DNA from: Mycobacterium sp. 1423905.2
Lineage (GTDB): Bacteria; Actinomycetota; Actinomycetes; Mycobacteriales; Mycobacteriaceae
DNA: 64,000 nucleotides
Direction: 5' to 3'
Assembly (NCBI RefSeq): GCF_001673155.1
Contig: NZ_LZLE01000306.1
Coordinates: 1-64,000, forward strand
Under the pieces are notes generated by a model. The model did not search any database. It saw only the letters and a list, made by a program, of their open reading frames with translations, and had not been told where the DNA came from. Shown here in pieces: positions 15,529-22,799 of the stretch. Position numbers and translations under genes: made by a program. Numbering within the stretch: position 1 is the first letter of the stretch; each line of letters starts with the position of its first letter.

Positions 15529-17882
15529 CTTCGGGCTTCTCTGTTCATCTCGGCACACAATATCTGCTGCACAACGTAATCCGTATCCGCACCAAGATCT
15601 GGGGCGCCCCGCTCGATACGGGCCGGGTTACGCGTCAGCCGCCATGACGGTCCCACAATCGGCCGCTGACCTTCCCGGTTGTCGGTGACGAAGCGGTACA
15701 GCTCGCGGTCCCAGAGCCGTTGGTCGCCGATCACGTCCGGGGCCGTGGCGCTCTTGGTTGCGGGCACTCCTGCCATACGCAGTCGGTGTGCCAGCTGTTC
15801 GGCGTCATGTCCCTGCGTGTGGCGCTGCAACTCGGCATCTATCGCCGCGCTATGCGCATGCCGATCACCACGCGTGGGATAGCGCGCGGCCAGCTGCTCT
15901 GCGTCGAGCACCTCGCACAGTCGTTGCCACTCAACGTCATCATCGACCGCTATTGTGACCCACGAGCCGCCCGCGCACGGGTAGCAACCGTGCGGGCACA
16001 AATCGGGGTGGGCGTTGCCGTCAACTTCCAGGTGCTGTCCGGTCAAGTTCTGTTCGACCAGGCGGTCTCCGATCATCGCGGAAAGTGTTTCGACGGCCGA
16101 TAGGTCGACGAATTGACCCGCGCCGGTGGTCTCGCGATGCAGCAGCGCCACGATTGCCGCGAAGGCTGCAGCGGCTCCGACCGTGGAATCGCCGTAACGC
16201 ATGCTCGCCCCGCGCGGTGGGCCGCCGGGATAGCCCACCAGTGCGGCCAATCCGGCCAGTGCGGCGAAACATGGGGCATAGCCGGTTTGCTGCCCCAACG
16301 GCCCGTCGTTTCCCCACATCTTGATCGAGACCGAGATGATGTCCGGCTTGATCGTCCTGAGCTGCTCGTAGCCCAATCCTTGGCGCTCCATGGCACCGGG
16401 CCGCAGGTTGTTGATCACGATGTCGCTGCGGGCAATGAGCTCCCGCAGGCGAGTCATGCCCGCTGGGGTCTTGATGTCGAGGTCCACGCTGAGAATTTCG
16501 GGATTGATGCTCAGGAAGAACGGCGCGTGATTGACATCTGTACCGCCGTAGGCACGCATCTCCTCGGGCATCGCCGCGGTCTCGACCTTGATGACTTCGG
16601 CGCCCAACAGGGCCAACAACTTTCCCGCGTACGGACCGGCCCATACCTTGGTGAGCTCGACGACGCGTACCCCTTGCAGCGGGCCACCGCGACCCTCTGT
16701 GGGCGGTTTCAGTTGTGCCCGTTTGGCCGCCGGCGCGATGCGCCGCGTTCCGATGCGGTGACGGACTACTTCGGTGTGCTGACCAAGACTCGGTGCGGGC
16801 GAGGTCACCCGCGCCGGCGAGGCGCTGAGCCGGTACGGCACCGTGGGATAGTCGGCCGTGCCGAGCATGGGATGCCGGACGGTCTGGAAGAAGCCCCGAT
16901 GCTGGTATTGCGCTGAGCGGTGCAGATCCACCGCGTCATTGACCGGCACCAAAGGCACACCGAGCTGTTGTGCTTGATCGGCCGCATGTTCTTTGGGCAA
17001 GTGCTGAACCCATGCTGCGAATCCGCGCTGGAACTTCGTGACTTTCGCGGGAGTGACCCCAAATTCGAGCCAGTCGTCGTCGAAGTCGGCAAGCCATGTT
17101 TGATGACCCAACAGTGCCTTGACACCGAGCCAGTGCGCGCGGTTGGTCACATACAGGTAGACGAAGCCGTCCGCACAGGAGAAGAACTCTGCGGGGCCTT
17201 GCTGGTCGTAATCGTCGCGTTTCCCTTCCGCCGGAACCTCGCCGGTGATGAACCGGCCGAGGATGCAGTCGGCGCGCGATACCAGCACTGCCTGCTCCGA
17301 GATGTCGATGGATTCGCCGTCACCGGTGTGCAATCGGCCAAACAGCGCCGCTGAGACACACAACGCGGCCTCCAACCCCGCTTCATAGTCGGCGAGGAAT
17401 CGGCCGGGACCCTGTAACGGAGGCTCGGAAGGGTGGGCGTGGCTGGGAGTATGGTAACCCCAGCCGCTGGCGTGAAAGACGTTGATGCTTTTGGCATTGT
17501 CCAGGTCAGGGTCGGCGCCCAGCCCGAACGGGGTAATCGTACAGACCACCCCCGCCGGGTATCGCTGCGCCCACGATGTCGCGTGGTCGGTGATGACGGC
17601 GTCGGCGGTGCCGACGAGGTGATGTAGAACCTCGAGCCCGTCGTCGGTATCAATGTCGACCACGACCGATTGTTTGTTGGTGTTGAGGTAGGCGAACAGC
17701 GCGCTGCCCTCTGGTCCGGCGTCTGGACAAATGATGGGCGCCATGGTCCGGGTGCGGCTGCCGCATCGGGGCGGCTCGACCTTGATCACCTCTACACCGA
17801 AGTCCGCCAGCAGCTTGCCGCAGTACTCCCCCGCTACCGAATCAGCGAGCTCGACGACCGTGAAACCCGTCAAAGCCGACAT
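15525..17882 (-). CDS. tandem CaiB/BaiF class III CoA-transferase fusion
   Basis: A 785-residue protein made of two class III CoA-transferase domains (about 1-385 and 405-785), each starting with a VVEL motif and containing GAEVIKVE or a variant (GVEVIKVE in the first). The Asp that forms the acyl-enzyme anhydride in this family can be placed in both halves, at D165 (LADYEAG) and D565 (RYGDSTVG). Family III enzymes move CoA from one acid to another as interlocked dimers; a fused pair can form that dimer in one chain. Its stop overlaps the SDR start, and the crotonase gene lies 15 bases upstream. It probably activates an oxidised carboxylic acid in the pathway begun by the P450. Confidence 0.9.
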   Translation of the reverse strand: MSALTGFTVVELADSVAGEYCGKLLADFGVEVIKVEPPRCGSRTRTMAPIICPDAGPEGSALFAYLNTNKQSVVVDIDTDDGLEVLHHLVGTADAVITDHATSWAQRYPAGVVCTITPFGLGADPDLDNAKSINVFHASGWGYHTPSHAHPSEPPLQGPGRFLADYEAGLEAALCVSAALFGRLHTGDGESIDISEQAVLVSRADCILGRFITGEVPAEGKRDDYDQQGPAEFFSCADGFVYLYVTNRAHWLGVKALLGHQTWLADFDDDWLEFGVTPAKVTKFQRGFAAWVQHLPKEHAADQAQQLGVPLVPVNDAVDLHRSAQYQHRGFFQTVRHPMLGTADYPTVPYRLSASPARVTSPAPSLGQHTEVVRHRIGTRRIAPAAKRAQLKPPTEGRGGPLQGVRVVELTKVWAGPYAGKLLALLGAEVIKVETAAMPEEMRAYGGTDVNHAPFFLSINPEILSVDLDIKTPAGMTRLRELIARSDIVINNLRPGAMERQGLGYEQLRTIKPDIISVSIKMWGNDGPLGQQTGYAPCFAALAGLAALVGYPGGPPRGASMRYGDSTVGAAAAFAAIVALLHRETTGAGQFVDLSAVETLSAMIGDRLVEQNLTGQHLEVDGNAHPDLCPHGCYPCAGGSWVTIAVDDDVEWQRLCEVLDAEQLAARYPTRGDRHAHSAAIDAELQRHTQGHDAEQLAHRLRMAGVPATKSATAPDVIGDQRLWDRELYRFVTDNREGQRPIVGPSWRLTRNPARIERGAPDLGADTDYVVQQILCAEMNREARR

Positions 17883-17897
17883 GGGCGCGCTTGCCGG

Positions 17898-18869
17898 TCA
17901 AGGCTTCTTGCGCCCCGAACGGCTGAGGCGCCACTCCGGCGGGAAGTTCAGGTCGTTGTCTTTGACCACGTTGTTGAGACCCTTGCTGAAGGTTCCCTCG
18001 GTCAGGTCGACATCGTTTTCCTGGTCATTGGCGATCATCGGCAGCATTCCCTCGACCATGCCGGTCAGCAGGCTGCCGAAGTACTCTCCCTTGTGCTGCT
18101 TGTAGAGCTCTAGGAACGTTTTCTGTACCGCGACAGTGTCGGTGGGCCGCGAGCGCGAGCAGGCCATGGCGTACTTCAGCGTCTCTTCCTCGAGCTTCTC
18201 ACGCGGCACGACGCTGTTCACAAAGCCGCAATCGTACATCTCTTTGGCGCTGAATGGCCGCCCAGTGAACAGCATTTCAGAAAATTTACGCAGTCCCATG
18301 GTCTCGGCCCACCACCACAGTCGTGGCCCCCAACCGACATAGCGGAATGCCGGGTGGCCGAAGAGTGCATCTTCGGAAGAGATCACCAGGTCGGCGTCGC
18401 CGGCCTGGTAGAAGTGCCACCCGTAGCAGTAACCTTTGGCTTCGATGATGCTGACCTTGCGGAGTTCCTGCAGCGGGCGATTGCCCGCTCGAGCCTTGGC
18501 GTAGAAGTCGGTGACCGTGGAAAGGTAGCGGTAGGACCCGCCGGGCGGGTATTTGACGTTCTCGTCGTTGATGGCCAGTTCGTGCAGCAGCGGCATGCCC
18601 GGGTTCTCCAGCATCCCTCGTTGCTCGGGTAAATCGCCGCCACTGCCGAAATCCTCACCCTCGCCGCGAATCACCACCACTTTGACGTCGTCGTCGACGT
18701 TGCATTTGTGAATCAGGTCGGCGTAGTTCTGGCGCATGCCCAAGGTGGTGGAGTTCAGTTCCTCCGGCCGGTTGAAGGTGATGTAGGCGATCCGGTTCTT
18801 CACGTCTTTCTCGAACTTGATGTACTGCTCTGCTTCCTTCTTCATCTTCTCGTAGTCGTACTCAGGCAT
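17898..18869 (-). CDS. crotonase-superfamily protein without the hydratase Glu pair
   Basis: A 323-residue crotonase-fold protein with a long charged N-terminal helix (YEKMKKEAEQYIKFEKD), then the fold core: ITFNRPEELNS, FGSGGDL (oxyanion region), KGYCYGWHFYQAGDADL, and FGHPAFRYVG. In enoyl-CoA hydratase the two catalytic Glu lie in GGGCE and GQPE. Here the aligned residues are Tyr and Ala, and the glycine-rich turn is bulky (GWHF). Simple hydration of an enoyl-CoA is unlikely; isomerisation, C-C cleavage or dehalogenation-type chemistry of the superfamily remains possible. The C-terminal 60 residues contain an acidic insertion (ANDQENDVDLTEG). It sits between the P450 and the CoA-transferase in the same operon. 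Confidence 0.85.
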   Translation of the reverse strand: MPEYDYEKMKKEAEQYIKFEKDVKNRIAYITFNRPEELNSTTLGMRQNYADLIHKCNVDDDVKVVVIRGEGEDFGSGGDLPEQRGMLENPGMPLLHELAINDENVKYPPGGSYRYLSTVTDFYAKARAGNRPLQELRKVSIIEAKGYCYGWHFYQAGDADLVISSEDALFGHPAFRYVGWGPRLWWWAETMGLRKFSEMLFTGRPFSAKEMYDCGFVNSVVPREKLEEETLKYAMACSRSRPTDTVAVQKTFLELYKQHKGEYFGSLLTGMVEGMLPMIANDQENDVDLTEGTFSKGLNNVVKDNDLNFPPEWRLSRSGRKKP

Positions 18870-18897
18870 GAGGTCTCTCCTTCGCGGCCGGTGATGA

Positions 18898-18912
18898 TTC
18901 GAATTGTTCGAA
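18898..18912. promoter_or_regulatory. perfect palindrome inside the right operon
   Basis: TTCGAAttgTTCGAA, six-base arms with a three-base spacer, lies in the 63-base gap between the P450 stop and the crotonase start. This is the only sizeable gap in the operon. The symmetry suggests a protein-binding site, or an internal promoter operator, rather than a terminator. It is not the mycobacterial SOS box, whose spacing is different. Confidence 0.45.
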
Positions 18913-18932
18913 GATGGGCTTGCTGGATTGCA

Positions 18933-20135
18933 TCAGGGCACCATGGCCGGCATCGACTCCCAGCCGCGCACGGTCGAGGTGGGGCTCAGCTGGGCGCCAC
19001 TCAGGTCGACATCCCACTCGGGGAAGCGTTTGAGGACTTCTTCCAGCGCGACGCGACCTTCCAAGCGGGCCAGCGCCGAGCCCAAGCAGAAGTGATTGCC
19101 GACACTGAACGTCAAGTGCGGTCGCACAGGCCGATGTATATCGAATTGGGCTGCGTTGTGGCCGAATTGACGTTCATCACGGCAAGCAGAACCGATCAGC
19201 ATCATCATGACGCTGCCTTCGGGCACCGTCTGGCCGTACAGACTCACATCACTGGTCACATACCGCGACACATGCGGTGCCGGAGGCTCGTAGCGGAGCA
19301 ATTCCTCGATCGCCTGCGGGACGAGCGCGGGGTTCGCCGCCAGCTCACGACGCTGGTCGGGGTGATCCGCCAAAACCTTTCCGGCCCAACCGATAAGCCG
19401 TGTGGTCGTCTCGTTCCCGGCACCCGCGACGACGTTGAGGTATACCAGTATCTCCTGGCGAGTCAGCCGCCGCGTGGTGCCGGTTTCGTCGACGAACTCG
19501 ACATTGAGCAGATCGGTCATGATGTCGTCGGACGGATGTTCGGCACGCCAGTCGATGTAGGCGGCGAACGCTTCACCGACGGACAATCCCTTCTCGGCCG
19601 TCCGCATCGGCTTACCGGCCTCCGTGCGCAGTTGGGCGTTACCGCGGTCCCGAATGTAGACCTGATCGTCGTCCGGGATGCCCAGCAGCATGCTGATGAC
19701 TTTCATCGGCATCAATGCGCCCAGGTCGCGGACGAAGTCGAATTGGCCCGATCCCACGAGCGGATCGAGCAGTTGCGCGCAGAACTGCCGAATCATCGGC
19801 TCCAGCGCGGCGATCTTCCGCGGAGTGAACATGCGCGACAACAACTTACGGTGCACGTCGTGAATGGGTGGATCTTCGAAGATGAGCATCCCCGGCGGGA
19901 TGGCGAGATTGGCCTTGATCAATTCCAAGATTGCGCCTCGCGCGGAACTGAAGGTGACGTGATCCACCAATGCCTTGTTGACGTCGACGAAACGACTCAG
20001 CGCATAGAAGTCGTACTCCGCGTTGTAATACAGCGGTGCCTCGTCGCGCAAGCGTGCGAAGGCTGGATATGGATCGGCGATGAGATCCACATCGTACGGA
20101 TCGAAGCGAACATGACTGTCAGTGCTCGTCGTCAC
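18933..20135 (-). CDS. cytochrome P450, right island
   Basis: A 400-residue P450 with the I-helix motif AGAGNETTTR, K-helix EELLRYEPP (ExxR) and heme loop FSVGNHFCLGSALAR. Sequence style (DPYPAFARLRDEAPLYYN near the start; FEDPPIHDVHRKLLSRMFTPR) is that of the large mycobacterial P450 group acting on terpenoid or steroid-like molecules. It is the first structural gene of the right operon, with the divergently placed palindrome about 100 bases upstream. It is unlike the left-island P450, so the two may act at different steps. Electron partners are not encoded nearby. Family certain, substrate unknown. Confidence 0.93.
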   Translation of the reverse strand: MTTSTDSHVRFDPYDVDLIADPYPAFARLRDEAPLYYNAEYDFYALSRFVDVNKALVDHVTFSSARGAILELIKANLAIPPGMLIFEDPPIHDVHRKLLSRMFTPRKIAALEPMIRQFCAQLLDPLVGSGQFDFVRDLGALMPMKVISMLLGIPDDDQVYIRDRGNAQLRTEAGKPMRTAEKGLSVGEAFAAYIDWRAEHPSDDIMTDLLNVEFVDETGTTRRLTRQEILVYLNVVAGAGNETTTRLIGWAGKVLADHPDQRRELAANPALVPQAIEELLRYEPPAPHVSRYVTSDVSLYGQTVPEGSVMMMLIGSACRDERQFGHNAAQFDIHRPVRPHLTFSVGNHFCLGSALARLEGRVALEEVLKRFPEWDVDLSGAQLSPTSTVRGWESMPAMVP

Positions 20136-20233
20136 GAAACACCTCCGAGCACCGGAATTTCGGTAGATCCGATTCGCGCAATTTACACATTTCGCTTAAC
20201 TGCGGTGCCCCTGCGAGCGACCCGCTCGTCTGT

Positions 20234-20253
20234 TTCTCTATTACCGTAGAGAA
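20234..20253. promoter_or_regulatory. candidate TetR operator upstream of the right P450
   Basis: TTCTCTA-ttaccg-TAGAGAA is a perfect inverted repeat with seven-base arms, about 100 bases before the P450 start. Its core CTCTATTACCGTAGAG matches 12 of 16 positions with CTCTACTTTCGTAGTG in front of the TetR gene at 21029-21044. Two similar palindromes, one at each promoter of the TetR-P450 unit, make this the likely site for the TetR encoded at 20322. Confidence 0.6.
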
Positions 20254-20321
20254 CCATACGGCGGGTGCGGTGGCAAGGGTGGTGCGCCCGAACCCGAGGC
20301 GCGTCGCCGACCATCGGCAGC

Positions 20322-21008
20322 TCATTGCGGTGAGTCCGCGAGACCGCCGGTGCGGTGGTCAGCATCGGAGGCCACGGTGAGCTGGCCCTTGGCCGGACTC
20401 TTGAGGATGCCGGTGGCGATTGCCGCCAAGATCGTGTCGAGTTGCGCGGCGTCATCGACGATCCGGTCGCCATGGACGAAGCGGAGCAGCAGGCCGTTGA
20501 TGAACGTCAGCGTGATATTGCTCAAATCTTCGATTACCGCGGAATCCAACGCGCTGCCGTGCGGCATGAGTTGGACCAGGATTTCGCGGTGCAGCTTGGT
20601 GAAAGCGTCGGTTCCCTGCTGCAGAATCGCGGCCATTTCCGGATCCCGGGAGGCCTGCATCGTCAGCTCGTATCTCGCTTTGGTCCGAGACAAATCCGGC
20701 TCTCGTCCGGATTGAATGACCACCTGGGACAACAGCGACGGAGACGGCGGTTGGCCCGCACTGCCCGAATTGTCGGCCACCGACTGCAGATTGGCGAGGT
20801 CCAACTCGGCCAGTCGCTCCGCCACAGCGCGGAGCAACGCCGAGCGGGTCCGGAAGTAGAACGACGTGGTCCCGTCTGCGACGCCGGCCTTGCGGTCCAC
20901 CTTGAGATGGCTCAGACCCTTAGCCCCGTCATCGGCCAGCAATTGAATCGCCGCGTCACACAAGTCGCGTCGGCGTTCAGCGGGATTGGGTTTCCGTCGT
21001 CTGTCCAT
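20322..21008 (-). CDS. TetR-family regulator, right P450 island
   Basis: A 228-residue TetR regulator. The helix-turn-helix is LCDAAIQLLADDGAKGLSHLKVDRKAGVADGTTSFYFRTRSALL, with the SFYFR signature at the end of the recognition helix. The C-terminal domain has DLSRTKARYELTMQASRDPEM, a form seen in many mycobacterial TetRs. It lies upstream of the P450-crotonase-CoA-transferase-SDR-APH operon on the same strand, with 186 bases between. Related palindromes upstream of its own start (21029) and of the P450 (20234) suggest that it represses both itself and the operon, with relief by a pathway intermediate. The ligand is unknown. Confidence 0.88.
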   Translation of the reverse strand: MDRRRKPNPAERRRDLCDAAIQLLADDGAKGLSHLKVDRKAGVADGTTSFYFRTRSALLRAVAERLAELDLANLQSVADNSGSAGQPPSPSLLSQVVIQSGREPDLSRTKARYELTMQASRDPEMAAILQQGTDAFTKLHREILVQLMPHGSALDSAVIEDLSNITLTFINGLLLRFVHGDRIVDDAAQLDTILAAIATGILKSPAKGQLTVASDADHRTGGLADSPQ

Positions 21009-21028
21009 GGCCTCGGACGCAGACGGTA

Positions 21029-21044
21029 CTCTACTTTCGTAGTG
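21029..21044. promoter_or_regulatory. candidate TetR auto-operator
   Basis: CTCTACTTTCGTAGTG is an imperfect inverted repeat 20 bases upstream of the TetR start, with the same core (CTCTA...CGTAG.G) as the perfect palindrome at 20234-20253. This position fits autorepression. Confidence 0.5.
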
Positions 21045-21072
21045 TCAGTAAGTGCCTATCGGCACGACTGGC

Positions 21073-21318
21073 TTATGTGCACGGGATACCGTGCGGTCCG
21101 CCGATCCATTGCCCGGGCGGCGACTGCCATGGGCAGTACTTCTTTACTTGCCCGGGTGGCAATGGGCGCCAGTCGCTGGGGTTGTCGATGTGCGGGCCCG
21201 GGGGGCCCGGAATGCGGGGGCCGGGATCGGCTTGCGCGAGTCCGGCGCCCAGGCCGAGCGCGCTGGCTCCCAGCCACCCGGCGATACCGACGGTGCCGGC
21301 GATCTTCTTCATGCTCAT
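21073..21318 (-). CDS. small secreted Pro/Gly-rich protein
   Basis: An 81-residue protein with a typical Sec signal peptide (MSMKKIAGTVGIAGWLG, then Ala/Gly/Leu-rich to GLAQA), predicted to be cleaved before DPG. The mature part of about 50 residues is rich in Pro and Gly and has two Cys (KYCPWQ and GIPC), which may form one disulfide. AAGGAG precedes ATG 21318, so the longer open frame upstream is ignored. Small secreted proteins of this type are common in mycobacteria and mostly without known function. It lies upstream of, and in the same direction as, the TetR gene, but the gap contains that gene's operator, so cotranscription is doubtful. Confidence 0.75.
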   Translation of the reverse strand: MSMKKIAGTVGIAGWLGASALGLGAGLAQADPGPRIPGPPGPHIDNPSDWRPLPPGQVKKYCPWQSPPGQWIGGPHGIPCT

Positions 21319-21461
21319 TCTTATGGTCTCCTTCCGCCCCGCCTCAACTCCATTCGGGAGGCGCACCGCTGTGAACTGCGGGTATGGGCAACTCAATGAC
21401 CAGTTACGTTCTCTATGTATACCCGCGGCGCCCCACCCCGAAACCACGTGACGGTCGCCGA

Positions 21462-22703
21462 TCAGCGCGGGCCGCTATCGGGACTGGATGTGCGGCGGGC
21501 GAAGGCGGGTGCCCGTTCGGGCAGGACACCCACGCCGATGAAGTACGCCGGCAGCGCCGACAGCCACGGCAACCGCTCCAGTAACCGGAACACGACCGTC
21601 GGTGGGGTCGGATCTTCGCCGCGCAGCAGCGGGCCGAGAAGTCCTCGGTGCAATACGCGCTGCACCCCTTGAGTCACTGCGGTGGGAAGAATGCGCCGGC
21701 GGCGGACGGCGGCCAGATCGCGGTTCGTGACGTTGTGCCGTCGCAGCGGTTCGGCCAATCGCGTCGCAGCCGCGACAGCGTCCTGCACCGCAAGATTTAT
21801 GCCGACGCCGGCCAGCGGCGACATCGCATGCGCCGCATCGCCGATGCACAGCAGCCCGTCGGTATGCCAACGCCGCAACCGATTCACGCGTACATCGAGG
21901 TGCTTGACGTCGTCCATGGACGCCAGGGCGTCGACCGATCCGGCGGCTTCGGGCACCAGGGCTGCGATGTCACGGCGAAATGCGTCGATGCCCTGGGCAC
22001 GCAGTTGGGCGTCGGTGCCCTTGATGCCGAGATAGGCGATCTGGTAGTAGCCCTCGCGCGGAATCACACCCAATGCCTTACCCGGAGCGGTGCGCGGCAG
22101 GAAGGAGTACTCGGCCTCGTTGACGCGCGGTAGCTTGAACCACCACACATCGAATTTCACCGGGTAGTCGCGTGTCTTGAGTCCGGCCTCGTGGCGAGCG
22201 ATCGACCACCGGCCATCGCAGGCGACCGTCAGCTCGGCACGCAGTTCGCCGGGTCCGTCGGGATGTTGGTAGCGCACGCCGGCGACGCGACCGCGGTCGT
22301 GGAGGAGTCCGGTGACTTCGGTGTTCATTCGCAACGTGAACGTGGGCTCGGCGTTCGCCGCCTCAGCGAGCATGCTGAGCAGGTCCCACTGCGGGACCAT
22401 CGCGATGAACGGAAAGGGTTGACGCAACCGTTCGAAGTCGACGTAAGTGACCGAGCGCCCATTGGTCTCGAATTTCGCCTTGCGAACTTCGCTGTACGGC
22501 AACCGCGAGAAGCGTTCCCACAGGCCCAATTCGTCGAGGAGTCGCAACGTGGTGCAGTGCACCGTGTCGCCGCGGAAGTCACGGAGGAAGTCGCCGTGCT
22601 TCTCTAGCAACGTGACGTCCACGCCCGCGCGGGCCAGCAGGAGACCAAGGACCATGCCCGCCGGGCCGCCACCGATGATCGCGCACGTGGTTTTGTCGAC
22701 CAT
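21462..22703 (-). CDS. FAD-dependent aromatic-ring-hydroxylase-type monooxygenase
   Basis: A 413-residue group A flavoprotein monooxygenase. It has the N-terminal FAD motif AIIGGGPAGMVLGLLLARAG with E after the second strand, the RGDT segment typical of the PHBH class, the DG motif (ACDGRWS) and the GD motif (CIGDAAHAMSPLAGVGINLAVQDA). A basic, hydrophobic C-terminal tail follows (LLERLPWLSALPAYFIGVGV). It would hydroxylate or epoxidise an aromatic or polyketide-like substrate using NAD(P)H and oxygen. I start at ATG 22703, just before the FAD motif; the upstream extension to 22742 has no support. It is 96 bases downstream of the unknown 412-residue gene on the same strand and may be cotranscribed with it. 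Confidence 0.88.
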   Translation of the reverse strand: MVDKTTCAIIGGGPAGMVLGLLLARAGVDVTLLEKHGDFLRDFRGDTVHCTTLRLLDELGLWERFSRLPYSEVRKAKFETNGRSVTYVDFERLRQPFPFIAMVPQWDLLSMLAEAANAEPTFTLRMNTEVTGLLHDRGRVAGVRYQHPDGPGELRAELTVACDGRWSIARHEAGLKTRDYPVKFDVWWFKLPRVNEAEYSFLPRTAPGKALGVIPREGYYQIAYLGIKGTDAQLRAQGIDAFRRDIAALVPEAAGSVDALASMDDVKHLDVRVNRLRRWHTDGLLCIGDAAHAMSPLAGVGINLAVQDAVAAATRLAEPLRRHNVTNRDLAAVRRRRILPTAVTQGVQRVLHRGLLGPLLRGEDPTPPTVVFRLLERLPWLSALPAYFIGVGVLPERAPAFARRTSSPDSGPR

Positions 22704-22799
22704 TAACGCAAAGCATACGGGCCGGCCTGCGCCCAATGTCAAAGACCGCAGCCAACTACGCGTGTTTACAACGTCATTCGCGCCGGTATCGGCCGCGGC

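Noticed and set aside
9883-17882. DMSP catabolism island (M24 = DddP, tandem CaiB = DddD)
   Set aside because: Only the folds agree. P450s, SDR, crotonase and APH-like genes do not belong to DMSP loci, and no transporter of the BCCT or ABC type is present. Kept only as a test for the tandem CaiB protein.
18898-18912. Possible LexA SOS box
   Set aside because: The mycobacterial SOS box is TCGAAC-N4-GTTCGA; here the arms are closer together, and no DNA-repair gene is near.
18708-20249. 513-codon plus-strand open frame over the right P450
   Set aside because: It is exactly antisense to a clear P450 gene; long antisense frames are expected in high-GC DNA with strong third-position bias. Its translation shows no domain.
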